DNA of 64,000 bases from contig JAAVFQ010000030.1 in NCBI GenBank assembly GCA_014800685.1, forward strand, positions 40,578 through 104,577. The letters run 5' to 3'. The notes beneath the pieces were generated by a model. That model saw only the letters and a program-made list of their open reading frames with translations. It did no database searches and was not told the origin of the DNA. Shown piece after piece: positions 44,128 through 52,712 of the stretch. Numbering within the stretch: the first letter of the stretch is position 1; every line of letters starts with the position of its first letter. This DNA is from Bacteroidales bacterium (lineage in GTDB: Bacteria > Bacteroidota > Bacteroidia > Bacteroidales > Muribaculaceae). Both the position numbers and the translations under genes were made by a program.

Positions 44128-45233
44128 CTTCTTCCTCCTTTCTTCTTCATCTGTTTGGGTTTGCGGGAAATCTTTAGCGGGCTGGTCTTTCCTGCTTTTT
44201 TCTCTTTGGAAAGATTTTGAGTTCCCTTAATTTGCTTAACCTCCTCAGCAGCCTCAAGCGATGCCTTGTAGGCCTCTATCTCTTCAGCTGTGGGCTTCGT
44301 TTCCTCCACAAACTTCAGAGCACTCTCGTATGCCGCGATATTATCCTCGGGCAAAGGCCTCACCTTTGCAAACTTCACATAGTCAGCGGTGTCAAGTATG
44401 CGTCTCACATAGTCACGCTTATCCTTTATCGCAGGATTCTCATTCAGACGTTCCACTATCTGGGGAGTGGTCATTTCCACAGCGTTTATACCGAAACGTT
44501 TTTCAAGGTATATCCTGAGAATATCAGTAAGCCGGGTGAAATATTCCTTATCCATTCCCTGCTCCCAGAGGTTTTCGCTCTTCAGCTTGGTGAGATTCTT
44601 AATAGCTACATCGTATGGTAGCGGTTCAGGCTTTTTAGGAATGATAAATCCTTTGGTGCGATAGCGTCGCCACCCCCATATAATTCCTAAGATAAGAGCA
44701 AGGATGATGACTAAAAGCCACCAGTATTCCACCATCCAGTCGGGAAGATTATCAAAAATAGACTTTCCTTCCGGCTCGGCGGTGGGCGCGTAGTCTGAAA
44801 TCTGCGCATCGGCAGTCACGGCTACCGGAATCACTTTCAGCGATACACTATTGGAGCGAGCCGAGTCACGCCCGCATACATACAGGAATTCCGGCAACTT
44901 GTAAAATCCGGAATCAAACACCTGTACGGGCACCTCATATTTGATACGGATTTTTCCGCCGGCTTCTTCCACCGTGTCCCTGCGATAGGATGTCCTGAGC
45001 TCAACGCTGTCCCCGCAAACGGTGACATACCCTTTCTTATCTGCGCCCGAGAACAGAGGAAATCCTCCCGGAACGCCCTTCTCCTGTGTCACTTCCAGGC
45101 GTAATGTAGCGAGCCGCCCCATGAGGATCTGAGTGCTGTCAAGACTGGCTTTCACTGTGGGAGCTGACAATGCCGTCCCTGTAGCGAATATTATCAGCAG
45201 GACAACTAAAATCTCTCTATATGCTTTAATCAT
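44124..45233 (-). CDS. Bat-operon membrane protein of unknown function
   Basis: 369 residues. N-terminal signal sequence (ILVVLLIIFATGTALSAPTV), a periplasmic beta-rich domain (about 25-165), one membrane helix (about 171-188, WWLLVIILALILGIIWGW), and a cytoplasmic helical domain (about 205-325, containing MDKEYFTRLTDILRIYLEKRF) that recalls DUF4381-type proteins of bat/moxR clusters. The extreme C-terminus is very Lys-rich. It lies between the DUF58 gene and batA, with 4-nt coupling to batA. Function unknown; likely membrane partner of the VWA proteins. Confidence 0.72.
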   Translation of the reverse strand: MIKAYREILVVLLIIFATGTALSAPTVKASLDSTQILMGRLATLRLEVTQEKGVPGGFPLFSGADKKGYVTVCGDSVELRTSYRRDTVEEAGGKIRIKYEVPVQVFDSGFYKLPEFLYVCGRDSARSNSVSLKVIPVAVTADAQISDYAPTAEPEGKSIFDNLPDWMVEYWWLLVIILALILGIIWGWRRYRTKGFIIPKKPEPLPYDVAIKNLTKLKSENLWEQGMDKEYFTRLTDILRIYLEKRFGINAVEMTTPQIVERLNENPAIKDKRDYVRRILDTADYVKFAKVRPLPEDNIAAYESALKFVEETKPTAEEIEAYKASLEAAEEVKQIKGTQNLSKEKKAGKTSPLKISRKPKQMKKKGGRR

Positions 45234-45315
45234 AGGATACTCCTCTTACTTTTATCAATATATTTATCAGAAGTTGTTCACCTAAATATTGACTTGAATT
45301 TTTCGGGGAAGGGAA

Positions 45316-46197
45316 TCAGTTCAAACGCAATGAGCGACGGCGGAAAAGTCCAAGAAGAGCCTTTACGTAATCTTCATCTGTGCTTACACTGGCCATATCC
45401 ACTCCGCATCGAGTCATAGTGGCTACAGCTTTCTGCTGCCTCTCATACCAAAATTTCCGATATGCCTTACGCACTCCAGACGATGAGGTGTCAACCCACT
45501 TATCTTCTCCGGTCTCCATATCCCTCAGTCTTATAAGACCTACGTCCGGCATCGTCGCATCTCTCTTGTCATAGACCTGAATAGCCGCTACATCATGCTT
45601 CTTATTGGCAATAGTAAGGCTCTTGCGATAATCATGACCATCTATTAAATCACTGAGAAGGAATACTGTGGCTCTCTTTTTTATCGCATTGGTAAGAAAT
45701 ACCAGCGCCGAGTCTATATCGGTGCCACGATCGGTAGGCTTGAAGTCGATTATTTCCCTGATGATGAGCAGTATGTGCTTTCTTCCCTTTTTGGGCGGAA
45801 TGAATTTCTCTACCTTGTCGCTGAAAAAAATCACTCCTACCTTGTCATTATTCTGAATAGAGGAGAAAGCAAGGGTGGCCGCTATTTCAGCCATGACCTC
45901 CTTCTTAGGACGACCCTCTGCACCGAAATCTCCCGATCCGCTCACGTCTATAAGGAGCATAACCGTAAGCTCACGCTCCTCTTCATAGACTTTCACGAAT
46001 GGTTTGTTATGTCGGGCTGTAACGTTCCAATCTATATCTCGGATGTCATCTCCAAACTGATATTCCCTGACCTCGGAAAATGTCATTCCTCTACCCTTGA
46101 AAGCAGAATGATACTCACCGGCAAAAATGTTATTGCTCAGTCCACGTGTCTTTATCTCTATCTTTCTTACCTTTTTTAACAGATCTTTTGCGTCCAT
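45316..46197 (-). CDS. DUF58 domain protein (MoxR-associated)
   Basis: 293-residue cytoplasmic protein. Its N-terminal half holds the DUF58 signature (GEYHSAFKGRGMTFSEVREYQFGDDIRDIDWNVTAR), and the rest has a VWA-like fold (VMLLIDVSGSGDFG, with a D-V-S-G-S metal motif). DUF58 proteins almost always follow a MoxR ATPase and are thought to be part of a chaperone system that inserts metal or assembles complexes. It lies 50 nt after moxR and 82 nt before the next gene of the Bat operon. Confidence 0.88.
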   Translation of the reverse strand: MDAKDLLKKVRKIEIKTRGLSNNIFAGEYHSAFKGRGMTFSEVREYQFGDDIRDIDWNVTARHNKPFVKVYEEERELTVMLLIDVSGSGDFGAEGRPKKEVMAEIAATLAFSSIQNNDKVGVIFFSDKVEKFIPPKKGRKHILLIIREIIDFKPTDRGTDIDSALVFLTNAIKKRATVFLLSDLIDGHDYRKSLTIANKKHDVAAIQVYDKRDATMPDVGLIRLRDMETGEDKWVDTSSSGVRKAYRKFWYERQQKAVATMTRCGVDMASVSTDEDYVKALLGLFRRRSLRLN

Positions 46198-46247
46198 AAG
46201 CTATGGGAGATTACGACATCCCGCAACGAGAGACCGTTCCGGGCAGG

Positions 46248-47243
46248 TTACGGCACGGGCACCACATCAATTATCCTTGTGATTACCTCGTCTGAATTGA
46301 TATTATTAGCCTCCGCCTCATAAGTGAGACCGATACGATGGCGAAGAACGTCATGGCACACTGCACGCACATCTTCAGGAATCACATAGCCTCGGCCGCG
46401 GAGGAAGGCATACGCACGCGCTGCAAGAGCAAGAGAAATAGAAGCTCGCGGAGAGGCTCCATAGGCTATTATGTCTTGCAGGTCATCAAGCTTATACTTT
46501 GCAGGCTGACGTGTGGCAAACACCAGATCGACTATATAGTTCTCTATCTTTTCATCTATATAAATCTGCTGCACGAGTTTTTGAATCTCAAGCACCTCTC
46601 TCGAATCCACTACCGGCATTACGGCGGGAAGAGAGCCGCGGATATTTTGTCGGATAATCACTTTCTCCTCCTCCGGAGTGGGATATCCTATGACTACCTT
46701 CAGGAGGAAACGGTCTGTCTGGGCCTCCGGCAGCGGATAGGTGCCTTCCTGCTCTATGGGATTCTGTGTGGCCATAACGAGGAATGGGCGATCAAGAGGG
46801 AACGTTTCATCGCCAATGGTCACCTGACGTTCCTGCATTGCCTCAAGAAGGGCTGACTGCACTTTTGCCGGAGCACGATTTATTTCATCTGCAAGCACAA
46901 AATTTGCAAAGATCGGGCCCTTCTTCACCTCAAAGGCCTCCTTCTTTACGCTGTATATCATAGTGCCGATGACATCTGCAGGAAGAAGGTCGGGGGTAAA
47001 CTGGATTCTATTATATTTGGCATCTACGAGCTGGGCAAGCGTTTTGATGGCGAGAGTCTTGGCCAGGCCGGGCACTCCTTCAAGAAGCACATGGCCATTG
47101 CAGAGAAGCGCTATGAGCAGTGAATCCACAAGATGCTTCTGGCCCACTATGCGCTGATTCATACCATTGCGAATTACGCTCAGGAAATTGCTCTTTGACG
47201 CGATTAGGTCATTGAGCTCGCGGATGTTGACTGTTTCGTTCAT
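46248..47243 (-). CDS. MoxR family AAA+ ATPase
   Basis: 331 residues, cytoplasmic AAA+ ATPase that opens the Bat operon. Walker A GVPGLAKT, Walker B VLADEINRAPAK, sensor-1 region MATQNPIEQEGTYPLPEAQTDRF and the lid domain (GASPRASISLALAARAYAFLRGR) are all present. MoxR ATPases act as chaperones together with VWA-domain proteins, here the DUF58, BatA and BatB products. A TAATTTTG box at 47358-47365 on the reverse strand may be its promoter. Confidence 0.92.
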   Translation of the reverse strand: MNETVNIRELNDLIASKSNFLSVIRNGMNQRIVGQKHLVDSLLIALLCNGHVLLEGVPGLAKTLAIKTLAQLVDAKYNRIQFTPDLLPADVIGTMIYSVKKEAFEVKKGPIFANFVLADEINRAPAKVQSALLEAMQERQVTIGDETFPLDRPFLVMATQNPIEQEGTYPLPEAQTDRFLLKVVIGYPTPEEEKVIIRQNIRGSLPAVMPVVDSREVLEIQKLVQQIYIDEKIENYIVDLVFATRQPAKYKLDDLQDIIAYGASPRASISLALAARAYAFLRGRGYVIPEDVRAVCHDVLRHRIGLTYEAEANNINSDEVITRIIDVVPVP

Positions 47244-47357
47244 ATCTATCTTTATCCGAGTTTAATTTATTCTGATTTATGAATGGATTTTATCCCCACT
47301 CTCCGCTGGATTTCTTTCATAGCTGATATTGAGCCTCAAGAGGGAAATATCCTTATG

Positions 47358-47365
47358 CAAAATTA
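47358..47365 (-). promoter_or_regulatory. Candidate -7 box of the moxR-bat operon
   Basis: Reverse-strand TAATTTTG fits TAnnTTTG and would give a leader of about 110 nt. No clear TTTG lies at the right distance upstream, so support is partial. Confidence 0.4.
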
Positions 47366-47409
47366 CAACTTTAGAATGATTTAGGAGATATAATCCCTGT
47401 TAAATAAAT

Positions 47410-48471
47410 TTAATCATTCTTATCCGCGGGCCGTGACGACTCCTCTTGGAACGCGTTCCAGCCCTGCGCCCTGATGGCAAACTCCTGTCCATCGGGAGAC
47501 ACGAGTGCGCATCCGAGTTCAGGTTTGGTCATATACCCTATCATTGAGATACCTCTGATTTTGTCTATCTTTTCCTTATCCACGAGCGGAACTGTGAAAA
47601 GAAGCTCATAATCTTCGCCTCCGTTCATTGCTGCTGTCACCAGGTTCATATTAAACTGCTCTGCCATTACGGCTGTCTGATAGTCGATGGGGATTTTCTC
47701 TTCATAGACACGACAGCCTGTATCTGACTGACGGCAAAGGTGCAATAGCTCAGAAGACAGCCCGTCGCTCACGTCCATCATTGATGTCGGCTTCACACCA
47801 TTTTCTTTCAGAAGAGCCACGATGTCTTTTCGCGCTTCCGGCTTCAACTGGCGTTCAAGTATATACTCCTTACCTGCAAAATCCGGAGTAAATCCCTCCT
47901 TATGCCCCGCCGCCACTCTGTTTTCTCTTTCCAGCAGCTGCAATCCCATAAAGGCAGCTCCGAGGTCGCCGCTGACGCAAATTAAGTCGGTGGGCTTAGC
48001 CCCGTTTCTATAAACGACATCTTCCGGGGCGGCCACTCCCAGGCAAGTGATGCTTATGACGAGACCGGTGACAGATGCGCTCGTATCTCCACCCACAAGA
48101 TCCACGCCATAAATCTCGCATGCCAGCCTAATACCTTCATAGAGCTCTTCTATATGCTCCACAGTGAAGCGTGAAGAGACTCCGAGGCTTACAGTGATTT
48201 GCTTTGGAGTGCCATTCATGGCATAGATATCACTGAAATTCACTATAGCTGCTTTATAGCCCAAGTGCTTGAGAGGAACATATCTAAGGTCAAAATGTAC
48301 TCCTTCAAGCAGAAGATCTGTAGTCACGAGTGCCTCATTATCGCCAAATGAGAGCACTGCGGCATCATCTCCTACTCCCTTTTTAGATTCCGGATTGCGC
48401 AATGGAAAGTCTTTCGTGAGTCTGTCTATGAGTCCAAATTCTCCTAACTGAGATATTTCTGTCTGTTTCAT
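47410..48471 (-). CDS. thiL: Thiamine-monophosphate kinase
   Basis: Last step of thiamine diphosphate synthesis: phosphorylates thiamine monophosphate with ATP. 353 residues of the PurM/ThiL fold; typical features are the start GEFGLIDRL, the magnesium-binding GVGDDAAVL, TTDLLLEGVHFDL, the block VGGDTSASVTGLVISITCLGVA, and MMDVSDGLSSELLHLC. The tail after residue 330 is extra, charged and probably disordered. Single gene between the bat operon and the nucleoside phosphorylase, all on the reverse strand; no TPP riboswitch was seen upstream. Confidence 0.95.
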   Translation of the reverse strand: MKQTEISQLGEFGLIDRLTKDFPLRNPESKKGVGDDAAVLSFGDNEALVTTDLLLEGVHFDLRYVPLKHLGYKAAIVNFSDIYAMNGTPKQITVSLGVSSRFTVEHIEELYEGIRLACEIYGVDLVGGDTSASVTGLVISITCLGVAAPEDVVYRNGAKPTDLICVSGDLGAAFMGLQLLERENRVAAGHKEGFTPDFAGKEYILERQLKPEARKDIVALLKENGVKPTSMMDVSDGLSSELLHLCRQSDTGCRVYEEKIPIDYQTAVMAEQFNMNLVTAAMNGGEDYELLFTVPLVDKEKIDKIRGISMIGYMTKPELGCALVSPDGQEFAIRAQGWNAFQEESSRPADKND

Positions 48472-48554
48472 TGGGATATTCTGCTATTATTTCGCCGGGG
48501 TAAATACATTATAATCAGAGCATCCGGCATTACTCTGTGGTATGGCAAATTTAA

Positions 48555-48590
48555 AGAGGGTGAGCTCAATTAAATTTTGCCTCACCCTCT
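48555..48590 (-). terminator. Terminator of purine nucleoside phosphorylase gene
   Basis: Perfect 10-bp stem AGAGGGTGAG (48555-48564) / CTCACCCTCT (48581-48590) around an A/T loop, about 110 nt after the stop; on the reverse strand it is followed by TTTAAATTT. Confidence 0.7.
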
Positions 48591-48697
48591 ATTAAGTATA
48601 TTCTACAAAGTAAGCTTCATTCCTTCAAGTAAGCTTCTCTCTTATCTGTGAAACAGATTGCTTCACTTAGTTTTATCCATTTGAGATTTTCCTCAAA

Positions 48698-49522
48698 TCA
48701 GATTCTTGCCAATAGTTCCTTGATGAGTGTAGTCATGACGGGCTGAGCGGTGATTGCAGCCTTCTGCACCTCTTCATGAGAGGGGACTTCTGTAATGTCT
48801 TTTCCGCCAAGGTCAGTGATGACTGAAACGCCAAATACCTCCATACCCGCATGCTTGGCTACGATAACCTCAGGAACAGTAGACATGCCTACTGCATCGC
48901 CTCCTATAATGCGGAAATATTCATACTCTGCAGGCGTCTCGAAAGTAGGGCCGGTAGTTCCCACATAGACTCCGTGCATGAGTCGGAGGGATTTTTCCGC
49001 CCCGATTTCATCAGCTATCTTTATCAGACGATGAGAATAAGGTTCGGTCATTGCAGGGAATCTGTCGCCAAGTTCATTATAATTCTTGCCTCGGAGAGGA
49101 TTCTCAGGGAAGAGATTGATGTGGTCAGTGATTATCATCACATCACCAACGGAGAACTCCTTGTTCATACCGCCGGCGGCATTGCTGACGAATAGAGTCT
49201 CCACTCCGAGTTCTTTCATAACACGGACAGGAAAAGTAACCTGCTTCATGCCATAGCCTTCATAATAGTGGAAACGACCCTGCATGGCCATTATATATTT
49301 GCCACCGAGATTACCAAAAATCAGCTTTCCGCTGTGTCCTTCTACTGTTGATACGGGGAAATTTATTATCTCCTTGTAATCTATTTCCTTAATTACCTCC
49401 ATGTGATTGACCAGATCTCCCAGACCTGTCCCCAGAATGATACCGATCTTAGGAAGTTCATTCACCTGGGTCTTGATGAAGGCTGCAGTTTCCTTTATTG
49501 CCTCCAGCATATTCTTTTCCAT
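48698..49522 (-). CDS. punA: Purine nucleoside phosphorylase, type I
   Basis: Cleaves inosine and guanosine with phosphate to base plus ribose 1-phosphate in purine salvage. 274 residues, the trimeric mammalian-like class: phosphate-site GIILGTGLGDLV, HSGKLIFG, MQGRFHYYEGY, FVSNAAGGMNK with the base-pocket region, and GDAVGMSTVPEVIVAKHAGM. Start may be ATG 49522 or the internal Met5. It follows the lpxK operon after a terminator hairpin at 49643-49663, so it is probably transcribed separately. Confidence 0.93.
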   Translation of the reverse strand: MEKNMLEAIKETAAFIKTQVNELPKIGIILGTGLGDLVNHMEVIKEIDYKEIINFPVSTVEGHSGKLIFGNLGGKYIMAMQGRFHYYEGYGMKQVTFPVRVMKELGVETLFVSNAAGGMNKEFSVGDVMIITDHINLFPENPLRGKNYNELGDRFPAMTEPYSHRLIKIADEIGAEKSLRLMHGVYVGTTGPTFETPAEYEYFRIIGGDAVGMSTVPEVIVAKHAGMEVFGVSVITDLGGKDITEVPSHEEVQKAAITAQPVMTTLIKELLARI

Positions 49523-49642
49523 TACTAATCAGATTAGATGTTTTAATTTCTACGTAACTAACTAACCCTCCAATGACACAGGCACTGTAAGGGCTATATA
49601 AGACTAACATCCTAATCACGGAAAAGTTTTGTCTTAAATAAA

Positions 49643-49663
49643 ATAGGGGTCTGAGACCCCTAT
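49643..49663 (-). terminator. Intrinsic terminator after the lpxK operon
   Basis: Perfect stem ATAGGGGTC (49643-49651) / GACCCCTAT (49655-49663) with a 3-nt loop, followed on the reverse strand by TTTATTTAAG. It lies about 80 nt past the lpxK stop. A TAAATTTG box (49672-49665) just before it means it could alternatively sit at the start of the punA transcript. Confidence 0.75.
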
Positions 49664-49691
49664 GCAAATTTATCACGATTTGATATATTAT

Positions 49692-49740
49692 CCCCAAAAA
49701 AACTTCGCTTTATATGTAAATTAAATTTTCTAACTTACAT
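49692..49740. repeat. Palindromic element, single-end fragment E
   Basis: On the reverse strand it reads ATGTAAGTTAGAAAATTTAA and continues ATTTACATATAAAGCGAAG, matching the right end of copy A over about 45 nt. The outer end lies one base from the lpxK stop codon (49744-49742). Confidence 0.65.
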
Positions 49741-49741
49741 A

Positions 49742-50896
49742 TCAGATCTGCGAATCATTGTCATTGTCATTGACATTGACATTATCATTAGCATCAGTCG
49801 TAGAATAATGGCCTATCGCGCTCCGTATATCGGCAATGATATCGGAATCGCCCCTCTCCTCTACCATTTTCACTTCTATAGGTATATAGTAAGTTAGCGG
49901 CTTCAATTCTTCCGGGAAATAGGGATTATTTACGAGGCGCACAGCATCCTTTTCAGTGGTGATAATCACTTTTCTCTCCCCCTTCATGCCACCAAACTTC
50001 TGCAATATCTTCTGCATATCGCTCCTTGAAAAGTCATGATGATCGGGGAAGTGATTCACTTTTACTCTGAAAGGAAACTTCCTGAAATGGCGTATGAATG
50101 TACGGGGATGTGCTATCCCGGTCACAAGAAGCACGGTGTCTTTCTTAGACAGTGAATGCAAAGAAACAGAATATGGCCTGTCATCAGGAAATACGGGACG
50201 TAAACCCTTATACTCCAAACCCGAAAAATAAGATTTTTGAAACGCCAGAAGATCAAGATTTTTCTCTACCAGGCGATAATCCAGAGGCGACATCGTATCC
50301 GGACATTTGGTCACTATCACCATATCTGCCCGGTCGGTGGAATGACGATCCTCTCTTAAACGTCCTAGTGGAAGAAGATTATCTTTCCATGTAGGACGGT
50401 TGTAGTCCACAAGAAGGATGGAGAGCCTCGGCTTTACGTAGCGATGCTGAAAAGCATCATCGAGTATTATGAGATTAATTTCCGGATGAAGCTCCAGAAG
50501 CTTCTCTATGCCGGTGCGCCGCTTTTCGCATACAGCCACCTGCACTCTATGACCGAATTTCTGATAAATCTGGTATGGCTCATCTCCTATGGAGCGGGGA
50601 GTGCTCTTGCCATTTGCGAGAAGGAATCCACGAGTCTTTCTTCTATAACCGCGTGATACTACTCCTATATTATAGTCCATAGCCAACCGGCTTAAGAGAT
50701 ATTCTACATGAGGCGTTTTCCCAGTGCCGCCCACAGTTATGTTGCCGATGCTTATTACCGGCACATCATACTCCTTCTCCTTAAGCACACGGAGATCAAA
50801 AAGCTTATTTCGCACCATAGTGATGCCGCCATATATCCAGGATAATGGAGTCAGAGCGCATCTTACTATTGTGTCTATGGTGCTGGTTTCTTTCAT
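49742..50896 (-). CDS. lpxK: Tetraacyldisaccharide 4'-kinase
   Basis: Phosphorylates the lipid A disaccharide precursor at the 4' position, at the inner face of the inner membrane. 384 residues with the N-terminal amphipathic/hydrophobic anchor (TPLSWIYGGITMVRNKLFD), the P-loop VISIGNITVGGTGKTPHVEYLL, the catalytic-site IILDDAFQHRYVKPRLSILLVD and VTKCPD. The last about 18 residues are an Asp/Asn/Val repeat encoded by tandem CATTGT-type hexamers (49756-49797) and are not part of the enzyme fold. It ends the nrnA-DUF4827-glmM-sppA-lpxK operon, 28 nt after sppA. Confidence 0.94.
   Translation of the reverse strand: MKETSTIDTIVRCALTPLSWIYGGITMVRNKLFDLRVLKEKEYDVPVISIGNITVGGTGKTPHVEYLLSRLAMDYNIGVVSRGYRRKTRGFLLANGKSTPRSIGDEPYQIYQKFGHRVQVAVCEKRRTGIEKLLELHPEINLIILDDAFQHRYVKPRLSILLVDYNRPTWKDNLLPLGRLREDRHSTDRADMVIVTKCPDTMSPLDYRLVEKNLDLLAFQKSYFSGLEYKGLRPVFPDDRPYSVSLHSLSKKDTVLLVTGIAHPRTFIRHFRKFPFRVKVNHFPDHHDFSRSDMQKILQKFGGMKGERKVIITTEKDAVRLVNNPYFPEELKPLTYYIPIEVKMVEERGDSDIIADIRSAIGHYSTTDANDNVNVNDNDNDSQI
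49756..49797. repeat. Tandem hexanucleotide repeat at the lpxK 3' end
   Basis: Seven hexamers in a row on the plus strand: CATTGT twice, CATTGA twice, then CATTAT, CATTAG and CATCAG. In frame with lpxK they encode an Asp/Asn/Val-rich tail; gain or loss of units keeps the frame. Confidence 0.8.
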
Positions 50897-50924
50897 TTTG
50901 ACCTTGAGATTATCAGTTAAGGCA

Positions 50925-52712
50925 TCATACGGTAATGGAGAAATATGGCATTCTAACCTGACACGGTTTTCGAGTCAGAATTTCAGCCACAAAAAATATC
51001 GTTGACAGATCGGCTTCCGGATATGCAGTTCTCAGTCGGAAGGCCAACTCAGCTACTTCGGCACTTGGCATATAATCCCAGAAAGATGGCTCTATGACCG
51101 GATAGATCGCCGTGTCATAATTATCTTTGAGACCGGCCTTATCGGCGGCATATTTTACAGCTTCCTGAAGAGATCCGAGTTTATTCACAAGACCGATTTT
51201 CAGTGCGGTCTCTCCGTCCCATACTCTTCCCTCTGCGATAGCACGCACCTTCGATTCACTCATTTTTCTTCCGGTAGCGACTCTCTTGATAAAGCTGTCA
51301 TATCCCTCTTCTATCCAGCGCTGAAGAGCTGCCTGCTGACTGTCTGTCATTGGCTCGAATAGATTAGGGAAGGACGCTCCCTTATTTGTCTCGACCATTA
51401 CCATATTGACGCCAATCTTATCAAGAAGGCCGCTTATCTCAGGTATTAGACCGAAAATTCCTATGGAACCGGTAATCGTCATCGGGTCAGCGAAAATATA
51501 ATCTGCACCGGCAGATATCCAGTATCCCCCGGAGGCCGCATAGTCACCCATGGACACTATCAAGGGTTTCCCTTTTGATTTTAGATATTCAAGTGCCTCT
51601 GAAATCTGGACGGTGCCGAATACGGATCCGCCGGGCGAATTGATTCTCAACACTACGGCTTTGACGTTGTCATTATCGGCGAGGCTGATAATTTCCGGCA
51701 CAAGTTTATCACAATTTATACCGGCACCGGTGGTCTCCGCAATCTCTCCGGTAGCATAGAGGATAGCCACCTGCTTTGACGATGACCTGAACTGCGACCA
51801 ATTGGTCTGTGAGGTGAGAAATGTGTCGGATACAAAATTTACATCCTTTGCCTCTTTACCCACAAGGTTGCCGAAGATACCATCCACTTCCCGTTCATAT
51901 ACCAGACGGTCAACAAGGCCGGATTTTTTTGCAAAATCAGCCTGACGGAAAGTGATGAAATCCTTATTTATCAAGGTGTCTATAGTAGCGGCGCTTTCAA
52001 GACGACGACTGTCAGCCATCTCCCGGCGCATCAGACTCCATACATTACCATTCAGAGTATCAAGCTGAGCTCGCGCCGGTTCGCTCATTGTCTCCATGAT
52101 ATATGGCTCCACGGCGCTCTTGAAAGTACCTACTTTGAAGACTTGAAAATGCACTCCCAACTTATCGAAGAGTCCTTTCATGAACATGTTGCCGCTGGCA
52201 AGTCCATGAAGCATCACTTGTCCCTGGGGATTCATGAAGATACTGTCAGCCACAGTGGCCACATAATAGTCGCCCTGCATGAATGTGTTGGCGTATGCAT
52301 ATATAGGCTTGCCACTTTTCTTGAAATCAAGCAGCGAATTGCGCAGAGCATGGAGAGTGGCAGGAGGAGCACTGACGCCTTGACATTTCAGATAGATAGC
52401 ATCTACATTTTTATTTTCGGCAGCTTCCCTTACAGCTGTCACGAGCGAATGCAGAGTTTTTGGTTTTTCCACGTCGCCACGCAAGAGCATATTGACATCG
52501 AACTGACGGGCCTGCTCCACCTCTTCAATAGTGCCCTCAAGATCTATGACAAGCACTGAATGAGAGGATAATTTTTCCGTGGAGGCTGAGGAGACGGCCA
52601 TCTTCCCTACAAATGCGAAAAAGAAAATGACACCTCCGAGTATGCATATCGCAATAGCGACCCAGGCTCCTACAAATGAGGAGAGAGTATTTAGAAAAAA
52701 CTTCTTTAACAT
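50925..52712 (-). CDS. sppA: Signal peptide peptidase SppA, 67-kDa type
   Basis: Membrane-bound serine protease that degrades cleaved signal peptides. About 595 residues from ATG 52712; a start at 52748 would overlap glmM by 43 nt, whereas 52712 gives a 7-nt overlap. One N-terminal membrane helix (VAIAICILGGVIFFFAFVGKM), then tandem ClpP/crotonase-like domains: the first with the general-base Lys region (LDFKKSGKPIYAYANTFMQGDYY), the second with nucleophile Ser in GDYAASGGYWISAGADYI. Length fits the tetrameric double-domain class of Gram-negative bacteria. Confidence 0.93.
   Translation of the reverse strand: MLKKFFLNTLSSFVGAWVAIAICILGGVIFFFAFVGKMAVSSASTEKLSSHSVLVIDLEGTIEEVEQARQFDVNMLLRGDVEKPKTLHSLVTAVREAAENKNVDAIYLKCQGVSAPPATLHALRNSLLDFKKSGKPIYAYANTFMQGDYYVATVADSIFMNPQGQVMLHGLASGNMFMKGLFDKLGVHFQVFKVGTFKSAVEPYIMETMSEPARAQLDTLNGNVWSLMRREMADSRRLESAATIDTLINKDFITFRQADFAKKSGLVDRLVYEREVDGIFGNLVGKEAKDVNFVSDTFLTSQTNWSQFRSSSKQVAILYATGEIAETTGAGINCDKLVPEIISLADNDNVKAVVLRINSPGGSVFGTVQISEALEYLKSKGKPLIVSMGDYAASGGYWISAGADYIFADPMTITGSIGIFGLIPEISGLLDKIGVNMVMVETNKGASFPNLFEPMTDSQQAALQRWIEEGYDSFIKRVATGRKMSESKVRAIAEGRVWDGETALKIGLVNKLGSLQEAVKYAADKAGLKDNYDTAIYPVIEPSFWDYMPSAEVAELAFRLRTAYPEADLSTIFFVAEILTRKPCQVRMPYFSITV

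Noticed and set aside
47244..48697. TPP riboswitch upstream of thiL
   Set aside because: I looked for the conserved CUGAGA and ACCUGAU-type segments upstream of the start and found none.
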